From Jaltomata sinuosa (Eukaryota; Streptophyta; Magnoliopsida; Solanales; Solanaceae): a stretch of 64,000 nucleotides of DNA. Both the position numbers and the translations under genes were made by a program. Where the stretch lies: assembly GCA_003996215.1 (NCBI GenBank), contig QJPP01003496.1, positions 27,106-91,105 on the forward strand, read 5' to 3'. The notes under the pieces are model-generated. The model was not told the origin of the DNA, did not search any database, and saw only the letters and a list, made by a program, of their open reading frames with translations. The number at the start of each line of letters is the position of its first letter. Positions within the stretch are counted from its first letter, which is position 1. Shown here piece by piece: positions 34,165 through 46,727 of this stretch.

Positions 34165-35452
34165 TTGTTTCTCAGGATCCTATCCCATGGTATGAAAACA
34201 TTGCTAACTATTTATCAAGTGATATAGTTCCTCCGGACCTGACAGTCCATCAACAAAGGAAGTTCATGTCATATGTAAAGATGTTTTTATGGGAAGAGCC
34301 TTATTTGTTCTGTATATGTGGAGACACCATGATTTGCAGATGTATAGCTAGGACAGAGATGGAAGATATACTTGAGGTGTGCCATTCATCTCCAGTAGGG
34401 GGACACCATGGTGGAACCCAAACAACCCATAAGATCCTACAATGCTTCTACTATTGGCCAACCCTTCACAAGGATGCTCATGAGTATGCGAGGGCCTGCA
34501 ATCGATGCAAAAGGGAAGGAGGTATCTCAAGGAAGCATGATCTCCCTATCACTCATATCATTGTGATTGAATTATTTGATGTATGGGGAATTGATTTCAT
34601 GGGTCCTTTTGTGATGTCGAATGGTATGAGGTATATATTGGTTGATATTGACTATGTGTCAAAATGGGTGGAGGCAGTAGCGCTTTCTAACAATGAAGTT
34701 AAGAGTGTCACAATATTCTTGAAATGAAATATCTTCTGCAGATTCGGCACACCATGGGAAATTATCAGTGATGGAGGGTCTCATTTTTGTAATAAGTTGT
34801 TCAGGGATCTACTTGAGAAATATGGGGTAAGGAACAATGTGGCAACATGTTATCACCCATAAATGAGTGGGCAAGTAGAGGTCTCCAATCAGGAGATAAA
34901 ATCCATCCTTGCAAAGATGGTGAACATGAACAGAACAAATTGGTCTAGGAAGCTTGATGATTCCCTATGGGCATACCGAACAGCCTACAAGACTCCTATA
35001 GGTATGTCACCTAATAAGCTGGTGTTTGGAAAAGCATGTCATCTTCCGGTGGAGCTTGAGCATAAGGCCATGTGGGCGCTTAAAAAGATGAACTTGGATT
35101 GGTGTGCCGCATCCTACCAGCGGCTTGGTCAGTTGAATGAACTTTATGAATTTTTCTGAATGCGTATGAAAGTTCAGCACTGTACAAGGAGAAGATGAAG
35201 ATGTACCATGACCAGAAGATTGAGAAAAGATATTTTCAGTCGGGCAATCTGGTGCTACTATACGATTCAAAAATGTGCTTGTTTCTAGGCAAGCTTAAGT
35301 CTAAGTGGATAGGGCCATTTTGGGTGGTGCAAGTATCCCAACATGGTGCTATAGAGATAAAGAACTGTGATGGCAAGCGGTTCAAGGCAAATGGTCAATG
35401 TGTCAAAGACTATTTAAGAGATGCCGAAGAAATTAAGTTGGTTGAAGCTTGA
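34165..35452 (+). pseudogene. integrase of the sense Athila
   Basis: Zinc domain intact: CHSSPVGGHHGGTQTTHK and ARACNRCKREGG. Core residues all present: WGIDFMGPF, EIISDGGSHFCNK, SGQVEVSNQEIKS. Then KLDDSLWAYRTAYKTPIGM, SPNKLVFGKACHLPVELEHK, AMWALKKMNLDW and the C-terminal barrel LGKLKSKWIGPFWVVQ with ending KDYLRDAEEIKLVEA. It stops at TGA 35450-35452. Breaks: TGA at 34725-34727, TAA at 34861-34863 (just before the third catalytic residue), and a frameshift near 35158. Before the first core block lies the usual tether region (YFDDAFPDEQ-like at 34130). Confidence 0.9.
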
Positions 35453-35475
35453 GAACTTGGTGAAATCTAATTAAC

Positions 35476-35617
35476 CGAGTGACCTGCATCGTATCACGAT
35501 TTTCAATCAGGCACTGCATGGGAGGAAACCCATGATGGAAACTTGATGAAGTCTGAGTAGTCAAGTGACCTGCATCGTGCCATGTTAAATCAGGCGTTGC
35601 ATGGGAGGTAACCCATG
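35476..35617 (+). repeat. tandem pair of an 83-bp unit carrying the post-pol hairpin
   Basis: Two copies of GTGACCTGCATCGT, then AATCAGGC, then TGCATGGGAGG lie 83 bases apart. Each contains a stem-loop: CATGGG, AGGAAA, CCCATG at 35517-35534 and CATGGG, AGGTAA, CCCATG at 35600-35617. The first stem starts 64 nt after the pol stop. Confidence 0.75.
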
Positions 35618-36463
35618 GACTAACATTTGTTTAAGTGTGCAGGACTTGGTGAAATTGAGTAAAGGAGAATCTATAGAAAAGGGTTCCCACGGGCAGTTCT
35701 GATGGGACGTTACAGGTCCCACGCCCGTGGGAAATGATCATGCCAACAGAAATCTCAAAGAAAACTTACTGGCCCATTCCCACGTCCTGACATAACGGGC
35801 CGTCATTATCCCAATGGGCATAGGAAATGGGGTCTCTAATTCCTAGGTAAGTCCATTCTGATAGGACATCGCATGCCCCACGAGCATCGCGATAGCCCAT
35901 CGTCTGAGTTGGTCAAATGGTCAATAAATTTTTAAATTTTTGTTTAACCAACCTGACCCAACCCATATTCCCTTTCCCATTTACCCGCGTCTAAATAGAG
36001 ATTGACCGCATTCAATTGAGGTCAAATACTCAAACTCCCTCTACTTCAAACTCTCTCCCACCTCTCATGTCTCTCACCTACGATCACCTCCACTCTACAC
36101 TACTTACAACCACTCATCACTCTCCCACATTCCCTATATACATAAAACAACACAAAGGCACACTAGGCAAGTTCACACAAGCATCTATAATCATTTTTCA
36201 AAGTTATTCTGCAAACCAAAAGTAAGTTTTTCTCATGGTTTCAATTGTTTCTTGGTGTTTTAGTATATATGGGTTCATAAATAGGAAAAATAATATTGTT
36301 TCTTAAGTGATAATAATGAACCCTAGATATGAACTTTGCATATGTGTGTACTTGTATGTATAGCTTAATAGAAAAGGGAACTAGGGTTTAGTTGTTTGTG
36401 TAATGGTGTGTGGGAATTTTGTTCATAATTATCTATGTTTATTGTTCAGGAGAGGTGATAAAC
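35618..36463 (+). other. UTR between pol and the env-position ORF
   Basis: Non-coding. It contains a word array at 35686-35905 with the 6-bp inverted repeat CCCACGCCCGTGGG (35718-35731) and related CCCACGGGC, ACGGGCCGTC and CCAATGGGC words. A pyrimidine-rich part follows (36020-36130), then an AT-rich part. It could hold a splice site for the downstream ORF, but none can be proven. Confidence 0.6.
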
Positions 36464-39228
36464 ATGGACTCAAAGAAAGCGGGAGAGAAAAAATTGCGCT
36501 TATATGATCCCACGGGCAAGCCCAATGGGACATCGGAGTCACGACGGGGCGTCGGGATTGAGCGTAGGATTAGAACAAGGCCTAAAAAGGCCACTATCCC
36601 ATTTTGATACCCGACCCCAATGGGACATTGAACCTCGGAAATTCACCGTGAGAGAAAAAAATTCACCTTAAGCATCACTATCTCATCCCAACGCCCCTTC
36701 TAACGGGACGTAGAACCTCCTAGCCCATAGGAGGCTGAAAAACTATAAATTTTTCGAACTTTTTTTGTTTTTCATTTTTGGTTTGGTTCACTAATGTAGT
36801 TCACCTATAGGTCATATATGGCACCACCAACTCCACTACTATAAGGGGGAGCCTGAAAAGCAAAGGAAAATTTATCACTACTTGCCTGAAGGATCAATCT
36901 GATTTGGAAGGCGAGAAGATTGAATCAGACAACCTCCCCCTTGCCAAGTTGCCAAAGAGGAAATTAGTGCTATCATCTTTTTCTCAGTCTGAAGAGGAAG
37001 AAGGTGATGCACCCAGAAGTATCAAGCTTTAGAACACACTCTCTCCCAGTATGAGTAGGGGGAGAACCCTCATCCGATTCTACTAGTTCCGAGGATGAGA
37101 GCTACACAGATCTTCCACCAGCAAAGGGAGGATAAGACTCCGCCATCCAAGTTTCAAGAGGCAAAAAAAGGAGTCCAGTTCTGAAAACGGTTCACAGTTG
37201 GAGTCTGGCAAGGTTGCTGATGCTGGTTCAGAGTCCGATACTAAAATCACTACCCCTGAAAAGGAGACCACCCCACCTACTCCAAAAGCCCCAGAACAAC
37301 TCTAGTGCTCACATCAAAAGACATCAGTCTTCGGGAGATGGCTAGGTGAAATGTGAAAGGGTCAAAGAATATATTTGACTATGGGCTTGAAATGATGGCG
37401 AAGGGGCATATTAAGCGCTCTGTTGCATAATAATAGACGATAGACTCCTTCAAGCTGAAAAACTTCCCTAAGCTTGAGGAGTACTTCCAACATTACAACT
37501 TGGGCTGGACTAGCAAGACACTCCCCAACTATCAGCCGACCATTTTGAGGGAGTTTTATGCTAACTATCAGGCCATCCAAGAGAGTCAGTGCAAAAAGGG
37601 TTAGAAAGCATCAGACTTGCCTACTCTTGAGAGCATACCTATGCGAGGTGTCCTGGTGAACTTCTCGGCTACCATAATAAATAGATTTCTATATGGGCCC
37701 AAGTATGTTGCACCTTCCAACAGATCAGAGTATGACCACTGGTATAAAGAAAAGATGAGTAGAATAAGTGGTTGGCTAAGGTTCTCACAAAGACCGGAAC
37801 CCTAAAGTGGCTTTATCAGGATAAGCCACATATTAATAAGGCTTCTCTTATGTACGAGGCAAAATTCTGGTGGGCTATTATACGGTTTTGGCTTATACCT
37901 ACTAGTGGAGACAATCAACTGACTATTGACAGGATGTTTTTGTGGCTAGCTTATTGTCCAAATACAAGCTCAATATTAGGAAGATCATAGTTGAGGAGAT
38001 AAGGGGTAGGGTTAAAATAATTAGTTCTTTATACCCTTTCCCATGCCTTCTGACTGAGTTGTGTCTTGATACAGGTGTCCCCAGGTACTCGAGTGTTGAT
38101 CGTAGTGAGCGTGCTATCTGAACCCATCATCCTGAGAGGTCCAAAGATGAGAGCAATACATTGGTCCTGGGTAGTACTTCAGAGTCAGCTGAGCAGACCA
38201 CCATCCATGATGATTTTGTGTTGCCACCAGATGTTTCACCCTATCTTACTGCCTTGGTTATGCCAAAGGGTAGCCTGAATGAGGAGACTCCAGCAGTGAG
38301 TGAAGAAGATTCAGTTACATTAAGATTCCCTCGTAGTACACAATTGTTGACTCCTCATGGGGTTGACACCTCTATCCAAGAGACTATAGCGGCTCCTTCC
38401 ACTTCTGCCACACCCCCATTGTCCGAACCAAACTCTGTCTATACCTTTCACTTGGCAAATTTTGCCAACACTAATTAGACTACCATACAATAACAAAAGC
38501 ATATAAAGAAGTTTGCTGAGCAGTTCCAGTCAATTGTTGATGCCTCTATGAAGAGAGCCATAGCATCACTTGCTGATGTGCATAGCTGAATAAATTTAAT
38601 GGAAGAGAGGATAAATGAAAATCTTGATGAAATGGGTGTAGCTGAGCTCATAGAGATAAAGGAGCAGATAACAGCACTTCAGGTAGATATTGATGAGTTA
38701 AAGGGACGTCTAGCTACCATGTTTTCTAGTGCCCCCGTAGTCATGCCACATGCACTACTTGTGCCAATACTAAATTTGTGGGACTATGCCAACCCTGAGC
38801 TCCAAAAGAAAGATGCTGATAAAAAAGAAGAGGCACCGGCCAGTCCTTTAGAGCCTAAGAAATAAAGGCAAAAAAAAAGACATAAAGGTTAGTGAGGAGG
38901 GCGATGATGCACCATTAAGCCCGCACTCATTAGCTTGCATGGAAAAAAAGTCGAGAAGAAGGGAAAGAAAGAGGAATAAAAGTTATACAAAGAATCCCTA
39001 GCCATGAACCAGATTCAAGTGAATGCTATTGGTACTGGAGGCTCAAGGAGTGGTGTTGTAGGCACCACAGAGGTACTTTCTTCAGTCCCCATGATGGGAG
39101 TTATGATTGATGAAGTTTCTTGGGCAGTTGTTAATGTTGAGAGGACTGCTGAGGTAATCTCTATTAGTGAGAAGGATGTGGGCACCGATCCAGTGAGCCT
39201 GACTACTATACATAATCACCGCGCTTAG
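36464..39228 (+). pseudogene. env-position ORF, plant-transposon-protein-like
   Basis: Starts ATG 36464 with MDSKKAGEKKLRLYDPTGK, then many stops. An acidic/Ser/Pro-rich part follows (SSEDESYTDLPPAKGG near 37085). The recognisable core is at 37540-38060: LREFYANYQAIQ, ESIPMRGVLVNFSATIINRF, AKVLTKTGTLKWLYQDKPHI, then ASLMYEAKFWWAIIRFWLIP and TSGDNQLTIDRM. This resembles the domain labelled 'putative plant transposon protein' (Pfam Transposase_32, as I recall it), not a viral glycoprotein, and I see no convincing signal peptide or membrane segment. The C-terminal part (38599-38865) has a coiled-coil-like EERINENLDEMGVAELIEIK stretch. Its partner copy is at 46950-47724. Function unknown. Confidence 0.65.
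36505..36735 (+). repeat. third word array of the sense Athila
   Basis: Words ATCCCACGGGCAAGCCCAATGGGAC (36506 on), CCCCAATGGGACATTG, CATCCCAACGCCCCTTCTAACGGGACG. It overlaps the beginning of the env-position ORF, and related text opens the second copy at 46730-46860. Confidence 0.6.
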
Positions 39229-40011
39229 GCACCATAGGTATGCCTCGCCTCCCTTATTTTGGTTATTTTTAGTACATTGAGGATAGTGCACAACTTTTTT
39301 GATGGGGTGGGGGTAGCTTGGTCATCTGGTTGTGTTTTGGTAGAGTGTTTTGGAAAAGTCTAAGTAGCAAAAATACTCATGTTGTGCCACGATATTAAAT
39401 TAGGTGTTGCATGGGAGGCAACCCATAAGGATATCTATAAGGTATCCCCGTCCTTGGGGTTTTTTTGTTGTGTTCTTTCCCTAAGGATTTTTAATTTTTG
39501 TTGAACCAACATGTTTAAAAGAGGATGTGTGTCTATAAAATAAAAATAGGAACTTAATGCAGTATGTGGTCTTATTGTGATAATGGTAGTGAAAATAGAA
39601 ACCCCTCCAAATGTTTGTGCAATGAGCTTGTTAAGTCTGACCTTGATGGATTCGTGAACGATAGCATGTGTATGAATGTGATAAGTAGCTTAAGCTAGTG
39701 CATGAACTGATAGTTAGCTAGTAATTAGTCTAAACTCTATGTCATGTGTGAGTGAGCTAATTTGTATACGCCTTGATGTATGTATCAATCTAGAACTTGT
39801 CTGGTTAGTCTTGCCTTGGTTGTAGAATAGTTTGGTTAGGAAATAATCATAGGCCATTTTTGAATGAAGTCCACTTAATCCAAATGACCTACCAAATGAA
39901 AAGTGGTTCCCTTTGATCCCTGAATTTGAGCTTGAACTGATCCGTTTTTGTTGTTAGCTTGTTCACCTTTGTTTTGGACCTGGTCTTTCCTTGGACATTG
40001 TGTACCACAGC
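39229..40011 (+). other. distal 3' UTR of the sense Athila
   Basis: Non-coding. A third stem-loop copy lies at 39410-39427 (CATGGG, loop AGGCAA, CCCATA), about 180 nt after the end of the env-position ORF and preceded by TGCCACGATATTAAATTAGG. A G-run GATGGGGTGGGGGTAG is at 39301. No 3' LTR follows; the antisense LTR begins at 40012. Confidence 0.65.
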
Positions 40012-42811
40012 TGTCACGCCCCGAGGCTACCCTCTAGATGTAACACGAAACTTCAGACTGCAAGTGCCCTAAGCTAACCCCTTGGTCATAGCATACTCAA
40101 GCATAAAAAAGATAAGCAGAAGCATAATAGATAAATCTAGAATCACGTAAATAGGTAATCAAGTCAAATAAGATACACTATCCGGAAGGAGACTCGAACA
40201 CTGTCTATGTCTGAAAAGCCTCTACATGACATAAGGAGTTGCTAGGAAAAGACCCTAGCTAACTCAAAGTACGAAAATTGGAAATCAACATACCTAAAAC
40301 ATATCTAGTCCTCGACCTAAGAGGACTCACCAACTGCTGACAGAAAAGTGGCCTGGAAGCTCTAGCCACGTGTCTGGAAAGGAACACCTGAATCTGCATC
40401 ATCAAAGGATGCAGCGCAAGATATGCGTCACTACTATAGGATGTACCGAGTATGTGAGATATGCATAGGTCATGCTAAAAATATACTTAAAAGCGTGTTT
40501 AAAAGTTGATATCATGCATAATTTATGATAAAACATGCTTAAATTATCCTTGAAGTTGAAATCATGTGGTAAATAGTAAAATCTATAATGTAATGAATCA
40601 ATGCAATATCATAAGCTAAAAACATAATCATAAGTAATAAGTCTGAAATCTGAAAGCAAAGAGTCAATACATTTTTAAACTTGAAACTGTTTCTATGGGA
40701 GGTTCTCTAACCGACATAGACCATGTGAGCTACATGGAATCTGATGTATACTCCCCATCGAGAGGACCCAATATACCTTGCCAGGGTATACAGGCATGAC
40801 TGTGGCATGATCACTAAAACTGATGCCCAACAGAGGGGACTTAGAACCTATGGGGGCACGTAGTTCTAGGATATACAAGGGGTATGCTCACCCAATCCAA
40901 CTCGGTGTTCAATACTACTCCCAAATCATATTTATAGCTCATATAGTACTAGGTCATATCTAATGCCAAAACTGATCATAACTTATAACATATATGATGT
41001 CAAATTTGTTCATAGCTTAGGTAGACATATCTAGATGTCAAACCTCTCATAAAACATAGGGATAGATCTGATATCCAAAACTGTTGGAAAAGCATAAAAA
41101 CATATCTGATGTCATGCAATTTCAATTCATAATCTTAAAACTTAGCATAGCCATAATTCAAAATATACCTTTCTTTCTAAACTCATAGCTTGAAGAATTA
41201 GGCATGCAATTTCATGATAACAGAGGCCATGTTGTCTAAACATGCCAATTTTGCTTGAAAGAAAGCAAATCAATGAGATCATGCTAAAATTCATCATCAA
41301 CATATGGGATTTGTAAACATTCAAGGAACCACAATTAAAATATGAGTAATGAATAAGAAGTCATCAATCAACACTTTAAAATAAAGCCCATCAATTTTCC
41401 TCAATTTAGATAAGAACTCAAGTTTCATAAACTAAACAAGGATTAGCCTTAAAATCATTAATAAAAAACCACTCATAAAAACTCATGCAAAATCATGAAA
41501 TTTAGAGTTAGAATCCACAGAAGAATCATGAGGAAACAGTTTTAGAAGGACCCATAAGAATTGGGTAAGAACTCTAGTTTACAAATCCATAAGTTCAATT
41601 TAGAAGATTGGAGTTTTGGGCATAAGGGAGAAGGAATCCCTTATTGAATACCCACATACCTTGATTGAAGCTAACCCACTTGAATTGAAAAGACTTAGGA
41701 GACTTGAACTTGGAGCTTGAGACTAGGAGTTGATACCCCTGCTTGACGCTTGAGAGGATGGAAAATTCCCTTCTTTTTTTCTTTTGGAAGTTGATTGAAG
41801 GAATGGGAGAGAACTTAGGTCAAGTGGAAATAAAAAACCTCTTAAATAGGCTTAAAACGACTTAGTATAGCAGTTAAAAGTTTAGGAAATTACAAAAATA
41901 CCCCTGGACTTAAGCTTGGAAAAAGCTAAAAAAAAGTCGATCTCAGGGACCACGAGTTAGCCCACGTTCTGTCATCCAAAAGGATGGACCGTCAAAGGGA
42001 TTCGTGGTTTTAAAAGTCACTTCTGAGGTCTACTAGAACTCAACACCACGAGTCACTCTACGGTCTGTGGTTCAGTATGACAGACCATCCTGTGACTCGT
42101 GGTTCCGACTTTGGGATATGAGGATCCTCTGATCCCCAGGGATTACGGGGTGGAAGGACAGGTCGTGGAATAGGTTGACGAGTCGTCCACCCCCCTCTTG
42201 GAATTTAGAGGACTTGGTACCTCTCTGAAGGTGACTCCACGGGTTACAGGATGGACAGACATTCAAAACGATGACCCGTCAGGTCATTCATGAAAACTGG
42301 GTAGAAAAGCTAAATTTTGACAAACCATGGGTCACTCTACGGACCGTGGTTTTGGTCTACGGGTCGTGAACCAACCAGTGGTCTTGAAGTTGAAAATTTT
42401 AAGGTTCAGTTTAGCAATGACGAGTCACAATACGGACCATGGTTCAGAACCACGGTTCGTCATCCGATCCGTCATCACTGACAGCACTGAAGTAAACTTC
42501 CCATAACTTTTTACTCTGGACTCGGATTAATACGCGGTCGGTGGCGTTGGAAAGAAGACTCAAAAACCTTTAATTTTGTGGATATTAGGACAACTAACTC
42601 TTTATAGTTTAGGAGGAATGGTCGATTGAAGTTGACCCTAGTTTAGTCTTACATGAAAATTTACTTTGGTGAGGTGCTTGCAACTTAACTTGATGATAAG
42701 AGTTTCTTATGAACATGATTATTATACAAAGCACTCCCCACACTAGGAAAATAATCATTACACTCATGGAAAAGGTTCGGGTATTTAACTTAGGATTTTT
42801 GGGGTGTTACA
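40012..42811 (-). repeat. full LTR of the non-autonomous Tekay relative
   Basis: TGTAACACCCC (minus strand, 42811) to CGTGACA (40012), 2800 bp. A word cassette at 41940-42485 contains CACGAGTCAC, CGGACCGTGG and CCACGGTTCGTC. A weak TATA-like CCTATTTAAG (minus) is at 41841-41850. Its U5 part aligns with the sense Tekay LTR, including the GACATATCTGATGTC repeats near 41000-41120. Confidence 0.85.
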
Positions 42812-45598
42812 ATATCTCTCCCTTGGAATCATTCGTCTTCGAATGAAGACTAAGAAAGGGAATTCTAGGGAAAAACAGCCCAACCAAAAATGAAACGTGA
42901 AAACTAAAGAATCAACATGAAACTGAACTTTTCAACTCAAAACATGGCTGAATCAACTTTGAAAGTATGAATACATGCTAGGATCGTGAGGAAAACTGAT
43001 GGAATAGATTCGGGAGGACATACTAATGATGGAACTACTACCTCAAGCTGAACCGGATCTGAACGAAAAGGGTGAAGGTACCTGGCCTTCATGGATGATT
43101 CTGTTTCCCAAGTAGCTTCTTCAACTGAGTTGTAAAAGCTAAAGTACTATTGTGGTAACCGACTTCTGATGGAAATAAAAACTGAGATGGTTTCATGAGA
43201 CACATATGCATGCTGAAAATGTGAGAAAACCCAATAGGATAGGAACTGGATATTCGACATGATAACTGGCCTGGGATAAGAGTAGGAACTCAGCTAAAAC
43301 TCATAAAGAACAAACATACTCTAGAACTCACAGTTAACTGAAAGGGACACCAAACTAAAAGAAGTAGATATACGGGGAAACTATTCTCTTCTGAATACCA
43401 CTCCTACCATTTGCAACTAACAACCTCAATAGCGCACATAAAGGTACTAAGGTATGAGTCTAACTACCCGATTCTCTATGTTCAAACCTATATTGACCAG
43501 ATCTATTGCATCTAGAACGTCTTCTAAAGATAGCATCCCCTCTTATCACAACAACCAACTACCCTAGGGCTCCCAACCAAAGGGTCACTAGTTGCACAAA
43601 ACAATTATCCACATGTATCGCATCACGATATTCAAGCTTATAACTATGGTAACCTTATGGTTTCATAGCTTACCCTATTTAAGACTTCTCTCCTCTTTCC
43701 TATCATAACTAGGAATCGCAAATTAAAGAACTTATACAAGGGGACATACTAAACTTCCTCATCTAACTATTTCGCATGAATAATCCTTACCTCATAATTC
43801 ACCTACACCTTGAAGTCAAGGTGGAATAAGTACACTAACAAGGAAAAGAAATCTGCTACCTCCCAGCTAGGATACTACAAGGCCTTCTCATCTAAAACTT
43901 ATAACAACATAAACTAGAATCATCGAAAGAAAAGAGCGAGAGCATGAGCATCACGAATGAAACACTACTGATTGATCTTGACTTACACTTAGCGTGATCA
44001 AGCCACTCAAGGTGGGGCTTGGGGAATTGAGTGCAATAGGCATGATCACTTCACATACTAGGCACGTAAGACATGACTTAGAGGGGATGACCACCCCTCG
44101 TCATCAAAGGCAAAGATCAAAGGGCTTTAGAATAAGGAAATCATAAGCGTGAATCATTTCAAGAATCAGGTCTGAGCATATACATGGCGTAACATGATTA
44201 GACATTGAGGCATGTCTGAGGAATGAACTGATAAAATAGGACTGAGCATAATGAGAGACATGAGTTTACATAGATAACAAATTGCAGGGCATAAATCTTG
44301 AATTTATAGAATCGCATGATAAGAGTAGAATCATTGCCTGAAGTAATCACTTGCCATTCTAGAACCTGAACGTGAGCGTGAATTTGAAATAGGACCATGG
44401 CGCTGACACACAAGGCATGAAAAGATATCATATTGGCAGAAGTATACTTAGGACGCTAGGATGGAAATAAGCTTTTGCCTACCCTCTTGACTTTGTTCTA
44501 ACACCCACAAGCATCGCTACCTGAGCCTCCAAAATCTGACCGATTCTATATTCCACCATCTCCCCCTTAGGTTCATGCTACCCTCCTAAGTCTATGGACC
44601 TCTCACAAACCTATAAATGGAACTATGATCATTTTAATCTAATAGAGCAAACATTACTCTAGGAGTTAATCTGAATATACACTTCCTTCTATAGTCTAAG
44701 GATCACCCTTACCTAAAAATCTTGGCCTCAACCTTTCTATCTCATATAAGGGTTGTACATATCACACTCAATAACTTCCAACCTATCCCTTGCAAAGACA
44801 TGTCAATGTTACATGGTTCTAACTCCCAAAGCTCTCTCTTTCTACTACCTACCAAATCAAATATGTTAAAGCCTATACCGAGAGGTTCAAAATTGCCTAT
44901 CCTTCTCTAAATCACATATATATATCATGGCTACACATTCACACTAGCTGCAACTCATCACTTAAATTCTTGCATACACTATACCAAGCCTACCAGAAAA
45001 TACCACAAACTATCATTCTCACTCTCATACTATCATCATTTTGTTCACATCATATACCTGGTCTATACTAGCACAAGAAATTACCACTCTTTAATCCACA
45101 CCAAGGGATGTATCATCCCATTACCCATCTAGTAAAACACAACTCTACATACATACTCCAATCAACTATCATTCCCTTGTCTAGGCTACCATCCTTCTGA
45201 CTTCATATTTCTGGCTCTAAGTTCATTCTACTACTAATGCCTTACAATACAACATCTGTCGGGTGGAAACACTACCCAAGGATCTAGGTACATATTTTCC
45301 CCCTCTTATGAAATAATTAGTAACAAGGTTCTGAAAGAGGATCTGAGAGCACCTCGCTAAGATATAATCTGAGATTTACTACTTTTGGCACCGCAAATAT
45401 GAGGTAAAGCAGGTGGAATTGGGACAAAGCATAAGGAGAATATATAGAGTTAAACTCTATCGCAAGATATTGAACATGAAAGAAGTGAAGTTTTTTCTAA
45501 GACATCTCGTAGACTCTCTCTCATAAGTGTGGTGCACTTCACACCCATGAAAAATACTCTACTTGATGCGGCTTTCAGACACCCTAGGACTCATGAAC
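42812..45598 (-). other. internal region without gag-pol
   Basis: No open frame of interest. Only the end of pol survives, at about 43034-43130 on the minus strand: NSVEEATWETESSMKARYLH matches the chromodomain tail of the sense element (21690-21770). The polypurine tract CCAAGGGAGAGATAT is at about 42813-42829. The remaining ~2.2 kb is non-coding, AT-rich and of unknown origin. Confidence 0.7.
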
Positions 45599-45603
45599 CT
45601 GAG

Positions 45604-45615
45604 GCTCTGATACCA
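45604..45615 (-). other. primer binding site, tRNA-iMet, perfect
   Basis: Minus strand TGGTATCAGAGC, four bases from the LTR start side at 45620. An exact 12-base match to the usual primer-site word. Confidence 0.88.
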
Positions 45616-45619
45616 AGTT

Positions 45620-46727
45620 TGTCATGCCCTGAGGCTACCCCCTAGACATAACACGGGACTTGGGACCGCAAGTTCCCCAAGTTAACCCCTTGGTCATAGC
45701 ATACTCAAGCATAACAAAGATAAGCAGAAGCATAATAGATAAATTTGGAATCACGTAAATAGGTAATCAAGTCAAATAAGATACACAATCTGGAAGGAGA
45801 CTCGAACACTATCTATGTTTGAAATGCCTCTACATGACATAAGGAATTTCTAGGACAAGAGTGTAACTAACTCAATGTATGGAAATAAGAAATCAACATA
45901 ACTAAAACATATCTAATCCTCGACCTAAGAGGACTCACCAACAGCTGACAGAATAGTGGCCTGGAAGCTCTAGCCACGTGTCTGGAAAGGACCACCTGAA
46001 TTTTCATCATCAAAGGATGCAGTGCAAGATATGCATTAGTACTATAGGATGTACCGAGTATGTGAGATATGCATAGATCATGCTAAAAATATACTTGCAA
46101 GTGTGTTTAAAAGTTGAGATCATGCATAATTTGTGATAAAACATGCTTAAATTATCCTTGAAGCTGAAATCTTGTGGTAATAGTAAAATCTATAATGTAA
46201 TGAATCAATGCATATCATAAGCTAAAAACATAATCATAAGTAGTAAGTTTGAAATCTTAAAGCAAAGAGTCAATACATTTTTAAACTTGAAATTGTTTCT
46301 GTGGGAGGTTTTCTAACCAACATAGACCATGTGAGCTACATGGAATCCGATGTATATGCCCCATCGAGAGGAACAATATACCTTGCCAAGTTATAGAGGC
46401 ATGACTGTGGCGTGATCACTAAAACTGATGCCCAATAGAGGGGACTTAGAACCTATGGGGGCACATAGATCTGGGATATACAAAGGGTACGCTCACTCAA
46501 TCCAACTCGGTGCTCAATACTACTCTCAAATCGTACTTATAGCTCATATAGTACTGGGGCATATCTGATGCCAAAACTGATCATAACTTTTGACATATCT
46601 GATGTCAAATCTGTTCATAGCTTAGGTAGACATATCTAGATGTCAAACCTCTCATAAAACATAGGGACACATCTGATGTCCAAAACTGTTAGAGAAGCAT
46701 AAAAATATATCTGATGTCATGCAATTT
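45620..46727 (-). repeat. truncated LTR of the non-autonomous element
   Basis: Aligns with 40012-41120 of the full LTR from TGTCATGCCC onwards and stops at TGATGTCATGCAATTT, where sense Athila DNA begins. About 1.7 kb, including the cassette and promoter, are missing. Confidence 0.87.

Larger units (their letters stand above)
28155..40011 (+). mobile_element. Athila-type element with env-position ORF
   Basis: LTR, tRNA-Asp-type primer site, gag, protease, RT, RNase H, integrase, 3' UTR, an extra ORF where Athila elements carry their env-like gene, and a second UTR. The downstream LTR is absent, because the non-autonomous element begins at 40012. Domain order and the primer site identify Athila (Ty3/gypsy, non-chromovirus). 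Every coding part has stops. Confidence 0.9.
40012..46727 (-). mobile_element. non-autonomous Tekay relative with 2.8-kb LTRs
   Basis: Two antisense LTRs flank 2.8 kb of internal DNA. On the minus strand: LTR 46727-45620 (truncated), perfect iMet primer site at 45604-45615, a leader alignable with the sense Tekay leader (CCTAGGGTGTCTGAA), then long non-coding DNA, a short pol tail, a polypurine tract and the full LTR 42811-40012. Gag, protease, RT, RNase H and most of integrase are missing. It would depend on a Tekay-type partner, so it fits the class of large non-autonomous LTR elements. Confidence 0.82.

Noticed and set aside
36464..39228. viral envelope glycoprotein
   Set aside because: Position fits the Athila env-like ORF, but no signal peptide, membrane anchor or fusion motif is visible and the core resembles another plant transposon protein domain.
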